From contig CAJMNI010000007.1 of assembly GCA_905214735.1 (NCBI GenBank), positions 22,783 through 86,782 of the forward strand: a stretch of 64,000 nt of DNA, given 5' to 3'. This DNA comes from an uncultured bacterium (GTDB taxonomy: Bacteria; Bacteroidota; Bacteroidia; Bacteroidales; Muribaculaceae). The notes beneath the pieces were generated by a model. The model made no database searches and was not told the origin of the DNA. It saw only the letters and a program-made list of their open reading frames with translations. Numbering within the stretch: the stretch's first letter is position 1; each line of letters starts with the position of its first letter. Positions 58,862-64,000 of this stretch are shown here, in pieces. Made by a program: the position numbers and the translations under genes.

Positions 58862-61264
58862 ATGTATAAACTCATAACGACAGCGCTCGCGCTCGCCCTC
58901 ATTCCGACCGTCAGCGCAACGCGCTCCGACACCCTTCTCAAATCCTGGAACTTCAGCAAAGACTCCATATCGTGGAATCGCGTCAGCATCCCTCACGACT
59001 GGGCCATCTACGGCCCCTTCGACCGCAGCAACGACCTTCAGAAAGTTGCAGTGGAGCAGAACGGCGAGACTGAAGAGACCTGGAAAACAGGCCGCACCGG
59101 TGGCCTTCCCTACGTAGGAAAAGGTTATTACCGCACCACCTTCCAGCTTCCCGACACCGCAGGGCGCTCGCAGACGCTCCTTTTTGACGGCGCCATGAGC
59201 AACGCCCGCGTGAAAGTCAACGGAAAAGAGGTGGCTTTCTGGCCATATGGCTACAACAGCTTCGAGGCCGACCTCAGCGGAGCCGCACGTCCCGGCGAGA
59301 ACATCGTCGAAGTGTCGCTCGAAAACAAACCCCAGTCTTCCCGCTGGTATCCCGGCGCCGGGCTATACCGCAACGTGCATCTCATCGACCGCGACAGGAT
59401 CCATATCCCGGTGTGGGGAACTTATCTCGTCACTCCCCACGTGGCCAAGGATTACGCCACAGTAAAACTCTCCACGCAGGTGGCCGGTGTCAGCAAAGGT
59501 AAAGAGGTGACCCTCACCACCGACATCTACAATCCCGCCGGAGAGAAAGTCGCCTCAGACACCCATCTTTACAAATTCTATCCCGGCGTCGACATGAAGC
59601 AGAACTTCCGCGTCGACCGGCCGCAGCTCTGGAGTCCCGACACTCCCGAACTTTACCGCGCCGTCACTTCGGTGATCGTCGACGGCAAGACCTGCGACCA
59701 ATACACCACCCGCTTCGGAATCCGCTCCGTCGAGACCATCGAGGGAGAGGGGTTCTTCCTCAACGGAGAGAAGATCAAATTCCGCGGCGTCTGCAACCAT
59801 CATGACCTCGGCCCGCTCGGTGCGGCGGTCAATAAGGAAGCCATCCGCCATCAGCTCGCGATGATGAAGGAGATGGGCGCTAACGCCGTGCGCACCGCCC
59901 ACAACATGCCCGCTCCCGAGCTCGTGGAGCTCTGCGACGAACTCGGCCTCATGCTCATGATCGAGCCCTTCGACGATTGGGGCTTCCGTCCCAAGAGCCT
60001 CAACGGCTACGGTTCGATCTTCAACGAATGGGCCGAAAAGGATATGGTCAACATGATCCGTCATTACCGCAACAACCCCTCGGTGGTGATGTGGTCGATC
60101 GGCAACGAAGTGCCCTCGCAATGGGGCGAGGACGGCCTCGGAGAATTGAAATTCCTGCAGGACATCGCTCACCGCGAGGATCCAACCCGCCCTGTGACCT
60201 GCGGAATGGACCAGTTTGACGCCGTGGTCAACAACGGATTCGCCGCCGCCCTCGACATCCCCGGATTCAACTACAAGCCCGGCCGTTACAACGAGGCCAT
60301 CGGCAAGTTGCCGCAGAACTTCCTACTCGGTTCCGAGACGGCATCCACCGTTTCCAGCCGCGGGCAATATTTCTTCCCCGTGGAGATCGGGGCGATGAAG
60401 ATGCATCCCGGCAACCAGAGCTCGAGCTACGACACCGAATACTGCTCCTGGAGCAACCTCCCCGACATCGACTTCGCAGCCGACGACGACATGCCCTGGA
60501 ACATGGGGCAGTTCGTCTGGACCGGCTTCGACTACCTCGGCGAGCCCACCCCCTTCGACACCGACGCCTGGCCCTCCCACTCCAGCGTGTTCGGAATCGT
60601 CGACCTCGCCTCGCTCCCCAAAGACCGCTACTATCTCTATCGTTCCAAATGGAACGACCGCGACCATACGCTCCATATCCTTCCCCACTGGAACTGGGAG
60701 GGACGCGAAGGGGAAGTGACCCCGGTGTTTGTCTACACCGATTCTCCCCGCGCCGAGCTCTTCATCAACGGCAAGAGCCAGGGAATGCGCGAGAAAAACG
60801 ACTCCTCGGTGATGAACCGCTACCGCCTGATGTGGATGGACACCCGCTACGAGCCGGGAGAGGTGCGCGTGGTGGCCTATAACGCCGACGGCAGCGTGGC
60901 CGGCGAGAAAACGATCCGCACGGCCGGGAAGCCCGACCACCTCGTGCTCACCCCCAACAAGCGCCCGATGACCGCCGACGGCGAAGATCTTGTCTATATC
61001 ACGGTGCAGGTTGCCGACAAGGATGGCAATATCGTGCCCACCGACTCCCGCGAGGTGAAGTTCTCCGTGAAGGGAGCCGGCAAGTTCCGCGCCGCCGCCA
61101 ACGGCGATCCGACGTCGCTGCGCCTCTTCCACCTCCCGGAGATGGATCTCTTCAGCGGAGCAGCTACGGCGATCGTCCAGGCCGGCGACAAACCGGGCAA
61201 GATCACGTTCCGTGCCTCGGCCAAGGGTGTCAAGCCCGCCACGCTCGAACTCGACGTGAAATAA
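58862..61264 (+). CDS. Glycoside hydrolase family 2 beta-galactosidase
   Basis: An 800-residue exported enzyme: signal peptide (1-19, PTVSAT), GH2 sugar-binding jelly roll (about 20-170 with ISIPHDWAIYGPF-type VSIPHDW), immunoglobulin-like domain, a TIM-barrel with acid/base Glu416 in WSIGNEVPS and nucleophile Glu492 in LLGSETAST, then further beta domains to the C-terminus (Big-like DUF4982 region). Hydrolyses terminal beta-galactosides in the periplasm or outside. It is next to galK and galM, which supports galactose as product. Specificity for beta-galactoside versus other sugars is inferred from context. Confidence 0.9.
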   Translation: MYKLITTALALALIPTVSATRSDTLLKSWNFSKDSISWNRVSIPHDWAIYGPFDRSNDLQKVAVEQNGETEETWKTGRTGGLPYVGKGYYRTTFQLPDTAGRSQTLLFDGAMSNARVKVNGKEVAFWPYGYNSFEADLSGAARPGENIVEVSLENKPQSSRWYPGAGLYRNVHLIDRDRIHIPVWGTYLVTPHVAKDYATVKLSTQVAGVSKGKEVTLTTDIYNPAGEKVASDTHLYKFYPGVDMKQNFRVDRPQLWSPDTPELYRAVTSVIVDGKTCDQYTTRFGIRSVETIEGEGFFLNGEKIKFRGVCNHHDLGPLGAAVNKEAIRHQLAMMKEMGANAVRTAHNMPAPELVELCDELGLMLMIEPFDDWGFRPKSLNGYGSIFNEWAEKDMVNMIRHYRNNPSVVMWSIGNEVPSQWGEDGLGELKFLQDIAHREDPTRPVTCGMDQFDAVVNNGFAAALDIPGFNYKPGRYNEAIGKLPQNFLLGSETASTVSSRGQYFFPVEIGAMKMHPGNQSSSYDTEYCSWSNLPDIDFAADDDMPWNMGQFVWTGFDYLGEPTPFDTDAWPSHSSVFGIVDLASLPKDRYYLYRSKWNDRDHTLHILPHWNWEGREGEVTPVFVYTDSPRAELFINGKSQGMREKNDSSVMNRYRLMWMDTRYEPGEVRVVAYNADGSVAGEKTIRTAGKPDHLVLTPNKRPMTADGEDLVYITVQVADKDGNIVPTDSREVKFSVKGAGKFRAAANGDPTSLRLFHLPEMDLFSGAATAIVQAGDKPGKITFRASAKGVKPATLELDVK

Positions 61265-61318
61265 TCGAACGTAAAAGCTTACGTATTCTCAACCTAACGC
61301 TACAACATAACTAAAGAC

Positions 61319-62464
61319 ATGAAAGACGAAATGAGAAAAAAGATTGAAAAGGTCTTCAATGAAAAATTCGGAGGCGAAGGCATGCTTTACGCGTCCGCCG
61401 GCCGCATCAACCTTATCGGCGAACACACCGACTACAACGGCGGCTTCGTGTTCCCCGGCGCCATCGACAAGGTGATCATGGCCGACATCCGCCCCAACGG
61501 CACCGACAAGGTGCGCGTCTTCTCCATCGACATCGACGACTACGCCGAGTTCGGACTCCGCGAGGAGGATGCCCCGAGCCAGGGCTGGGCAAGATATGTG
61601 TTCGGAATCTGCCGCGAGATTATCAAGCGCGGCGGCAAGGTGGAGGGCTTCGACGCCGTCTTCGCAGGCAACGTCCCCCTCGGCGCAGGCCTCAGCTCGA
61701 GCGCCGCGCTCGAAAGCTGCTTCGCTTTCGCGCTCAACGACCTCTTTAACGAAAACACGATCGACAAATTCGAACTGGCTAAGATCGGCCAGTCGACCGA
61801 GCATAACTATTGCGGAGTGAACTGCGGCATCATGGACCAGTTCGCAAGCGTGTTCGGACGCGAGGGCAACCTGATGCGCCTCGACTGCCGCTCTATGGAA
61901 TATGAATACTTCCCCTTCCATCCCGAGGATTATCTGCTCGTGCTGGTCGACTCGCGCGTGAAACATGAGCTTAAGGATTCCCCCTACAACAAGCGCCGCG
62001 AATCGTGCGAGCGCGTGGCCAAACGTCTCGGCCTCGAGACTCTCCGCGACGCCACTATGCAGATGCTCAAGGAAATCCGCACCGACATCACGGCCGAAGA
62101 TTATTTCCGCGCCAAATTCGTGATCGAGGAGAAAGAGCGCGTGCTTGCTGTCTGCGACGCCCTCAACGCCGGCGACTACGAGACGGTCGGCAAGAAGATG
62201 TATGAAACCCACCGCGGCCTTTCCGACGATTACGAGGTGAGCTGCGAGGAACTCGATTTCCTCAACGACGTGGCCCGCGACTGCGGCGTCACCGGCTCGC
62301 GTATCATGGGCGGCGGCTTCGGCGGCTGCACTATCAACCTCGTGAAGAAGGATCTCCACGACGCCTTCGTCGATAAGGCAGTGAAGGAGTTTGAGGCAAA
62401 ATATGGCCACAAACCGATGATCTACGACGTGATCATCAGCGACGGCGCAAGAAAAGTCTGCTAA
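61319..62464 (+). CDS. galK: Galactokinase
   Basis: Phosphorylates alpha-D-galactose to galactose-1-phosphate with ATP. The 381-residue GHMP kinase has the sugar signature GRINLIGEHTDYNGGFVFP (given as NLIGEHTDYNGG), the phosphate loop LGAGLSSSAALE (about 120-131), CGIMDQFASVFG with catalytic Asp, and MGGGFGGCTINL near 325. Length is typical. It lies 54 bases after the GH2 gene and 11 before galM, so the three form an operon of the Leloir pathway. Confidence 0.96.
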   Translation: MKDEMRKKIEKVFNEKFGGEGMLYASAGRINLIGEHTDYNGGFVFPGAIDKVIMADIRPNGTDKVRVFSIDIDDYAEFGLREEDAPSQGWARYVFGICREIIKRGGKVEGFDAVFAGNVPLGAGLSSSAALESCFAFALNDLFNENTIDKFELAKIGQSTEHNYCGVNCGIMDQFASVFGREGNLMRLDCRSMEYEYFPFHPEDYLLVLVDSRVKHELKDSPYNKRRESCERVAKRLGLETLRDATMQMLKEIRTDITAEDYFRAKFVIEEKERVLAVCDALNAGDYETVGKKMYETHRGLSDDYEVSCEELDFLNDVARDCGVTGSRIMGGGFGGCTINLVKKDLHDAFVDKAVKEFEAKYGHKPMIYDVIISDGARKVC

Positions 62465-62475
62465 AAAACGGCGCG

Positions 62476-63522
62476 ATGAAGATAACGAAAAGAGTAGAGG
62501 AGACACCGATAGGGGAGGTGGAGATCTTCCGCATGGAGAATCCCTCCGGCTCATGGGCCGAGGTGTCGTCGCTCGGCGCCGGAATCACCGGTGTCGGAGT
62601 GCCCGACCGCGAGGGACGCATCGAGAATGTGGCTCTCTCCTACGGCAGCGCAGCCGACTATGTGGCCGACGGCCCCTGCCTCGGCAAATGCCCCGGCCGC
62701 TATGCCAACCGCATCGCGGGGGGCCATCTTGAAGTCGACGGCCGCACATATCAGCTCGCGATAAACAATGGCCCCAACCATCTCCACGGCGGTCCCGACG
62801 GCTTCCAGAACAGAATCTGGGACGTCGAGGAACTCCCCGACGGCGTGAAGTTTACCCGCCGTTCCCCCGACGGCGAGGAGAACTATCCGGGCAATCTCAC
62901 CATCAGCGTCACCTACAGATGGAGCGACGACGACACCCTCTCAATCCGCTTCGAGGCCGAAAGCGACGCCGACACGGTGATCAACATGACCAACCATGCC
63001 TACTGGAACCTCGGCGGCGCCGAGAGCGGCACAGCCCTCGGTCACGAGCTGAGAATGCATGCCTCCCGCTGGCTTCCCACCGACGACACGCTCATCCCTC
63101 TGGGCACTCTCGACCCTGTGGCCGGGACGCCGATGGATTTCACTGAGTGGAAGCAACTCGGCCGCGACATCAAAGAGGATTTCCCCGCCCTGAAATATGG
63201 CAAAGGTTACGACAACTGCTGGGCTATCGACGCCTGGGAACCGGGCCGCTTCGACGCTGAAGCCCTTCAGCTGCGCCTTTCCGCCAACGGCCGTATGCTC
63301 ACAGTCGGCAGCGACCAGCCCGGAGTGCAGGTCTACACCGGCAACTGGCTCGCCGGTTCGCCGCGCGGCAAAGAGGGCCGCGAATTTCAAGACTACGACG
63401 GCGTGGCCATCGAGATGCAGGGTTTCCCCGACGCCCCCAACAAACCGCAATTCCCCTCCCAGTTACTGAAAAAAGGAGAGAAATACGTGAGAAATATTGC
63501 CTATCATTTCTCGGTTTTTTAA
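62476..63522 (+). CDS. galM: Aldose 1-epimerase (galactose mutarotase)
   Basis: Interconverts beta- and alpha-D-galactose for galactokinase. The 348-residue beta-sandwich has the mutarotase motifs: NRIAGGHLEVDGRTYQL, NNGPNHLHGGPDGF (His), TNHAYWNLGG with the catalytic His near residue 173 (NHAYWNL), and VAIEMQGFPDAPN with catalytic Glu near the C-terminus. It follows galK by 11 bases. A terminator lies 60 bases after the stop. Confidence 0.95.
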   Translation: MKITKRVEETPIGEVEIFRMENPSGSWAEVSSLGAGITGVGVPDREGRIENVALSYGSAADYVADGPCLGKCPGRYANRIAGGHLEVDGRTYQLAINNGPNHLHGGPDGFQNRIWDVEELPDGVKFTRRSPDGEENYPGNLTISVTYRWSDDDTLSIRFEAESDADTVINMTNHAYWNLGGAESGTALGHELRMHASRWLPTDDTLIPLGTLDPVAGTPMDFTEWKQLGRDIKEDFPALKYGKGYDNCWAIDAWEPGRFDAEALQLRLSANGRMLTVGSDQPGVQVYTGNWLAGSPRGKEGREFQDYDGVAIEMQGFPDAPNKPQFPSQLLKKGEKYVRNIAYHFSVF

Positions 63523-63581
63523 GAAAAAATCTTTAAATTGCGCAATATTTTCTGAAAATCAGAGAGTTGACATTTGTAAAC

Positions 63582-63617
63582 AATTCCGGTCCCCATTTGC
63601 GGGATCGGAATTTTTTT
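63582..63617 (+). terminator. Terminator after galM
   Basis: AATTCCGGTCCC pairs with GGGATCGGAATT (one G-U pair) around CCATTTGC; a run of T follows. Confidence 0.85.
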
Positions 63618-63656
63618 CTCCTTTTAGTCGAATTTGGGGCGAAATTTGTTAAATAA

Positions 63657-63688
63657 TTTGGAGGATATAGGATTTGTGCGTAATTTTG
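63657..63688 (+). promoter_or_regulatory. Promoter for the last gene
   Basis: TTTG (63657-63660), 20 bases, TAATTTTG (63681-63688) is an exact match to the Bacteroidetes form, with a leader of about 178 bases. Confidence 0.8.
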
Positions 63689-63872
63689 CGACCAAAAGCT
63701 AAGAAAACGCAATTAACAAAAATAGTTTTTTTAACCCCGGATTCGACAAAAGGGAGAAAACACACAAAGTTGTATTCGCAATACTCGAAAACACACTCGC
63801 TACTCTCAAAAAGTGGCAAATACTTGCACTGACACTTGAGTTGAACCCCGAGTCGGATCCCCAAAAGTAAAA

Positions 63873-64000
63873 ATGATTATGAAGAAAATTTTTACCATCG
63901 CTCTCATGGCTGTAGCAGCCATCGCAGCAAAAGCAGACGGCCTCTATGTAGGGATATTCAGTTAATGGCGGTGCCGGAGGTCAGCTAAAGTCGCTCAGGC
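63873..64000 (+). pseudogene. Start of an exported protein, apparently frameshifted
   Basis: The ATG at 63873 opens a clear signal peptide (MIMKKIFTIALMAVAAIAAKADG) and then reads GLYVGIFS and a TAA at 63963. A shift of one base after codon GGG gives an open GYSVNGGAGGQLKSLR frame to the window end, as expected for an outer-membrane beta-barrel beginning. So the gene is either frameshifted by one base or the sequence has an error at about 63950. Family not determined. Confidence 0.55.

Larger units (their letters stand above)
63523..63872 (+). other. Intergenic region after galM with terminator, promoter and long leader
   Basis: No gene. It holds the galM terminator (63582-63617), a promoter (63657-63688) and a roughly 178-base leader to 63872, whose ends pair over nine positions (GGATTCGAC at 63739-63747 with GTCGGATCC at 63852-63860, one G-U), closing a 104-base loop. 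Confidence 0.6.

Overview
The window is most likely a Bacteroidales chromosome (Muribaculaceae/Prevotella-like), GC-rich. Evidence: many intergenic sites match the Bacteroidetes promoter form TTTG-N20-TAnnTTTG; Shine-Dalgarno sequences are mostly absent; there are Bacteroidetes-restricted families (DUF5723, DUF5683, DUF4292, LptE-type lipoprotein, PUL-like GH2 lipid/sugar genes); and a C10 protease carries a T9SS-like C-terminal tail. No rRNA, tRNA or CRISPR array was seen.

Layout. 1-2.5 kb is the right end of a prophage (capsid-like protein cut by the window edge, small unknown proteins, a holin-like protein and a T7-lysozyme-type amidase). 2.6-9.8 kb is a minus-strand block for surface glycans and housekeeping: DUF2723 membrane protein, GDP-fucose synthase, a GT4 glycosyltransferase and an AlaDH-like protein. 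It continues with an ABC exporter / dispanin / DUF2752 / shikimate kinase operon to 12.7 kb. 12.8-23 kb is a plus-strand housekeeping stretch: YqeY, SerS, a membrane-anchored pseudokinase, GNAT, MenG, U32 protein, YqiA-like esterase, C10 protease and aspartate aminotransferase. 23.2-29.1 kb has parA-parB-DUF5683-mltD followed by nhaD. 29.2-32.5 kb holds a lipoprotein plus outer-membrane protein pair. 33.5-39.9 kb has ferredoxin, then dut-TPR-DUF4292-EnvC-like, then a FemAB/GNAT protein.

39.9-44.4 kb is a minus-strand miaB and lipid-A-type glycosylation operon (GT39, GT2, duplicated LAB_N protein). 44.6-46.1 kb encodes a succinate/acetyl-CoA transferase. 46.2-48.1 kb is exbB-exbD-tonB. pdxJ and a CBS-nadK pair are divergent at 48.3-50.6 kb. 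50.7-54.5 kb is a likely five-gene operon (acyltransferase, sigma-54 activator, lptE, TPR-like protein, secG).

The accessory hot spot is 54.5-58.7 kb: a dxs fragment broken at both ends abuts a 3'-truncated phage portal gene in the opposite orientation, followed by a hipBA-type toxin-antitoxin pair with a near-perfect promoter. 58.9-63.5 kb is a galactose operon (GH2 beta-galactosidase, galK, galM), which releases, phosphorylates and epimerises galactose. The window ends in the start of an exported protein that appears frameshifted, behind a strong promoter and a long leader.

The points most worth checking are the dxs/portal junction, the tail-anchored pseudokinase next to serS, the dispanin operon, the tandem LAB_N protein and the AlaDH-like protein without catalytic residues. 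I did not find a clear multi-gene system that I could call undescribed. All family assignments come from reading motifs, not from searches.
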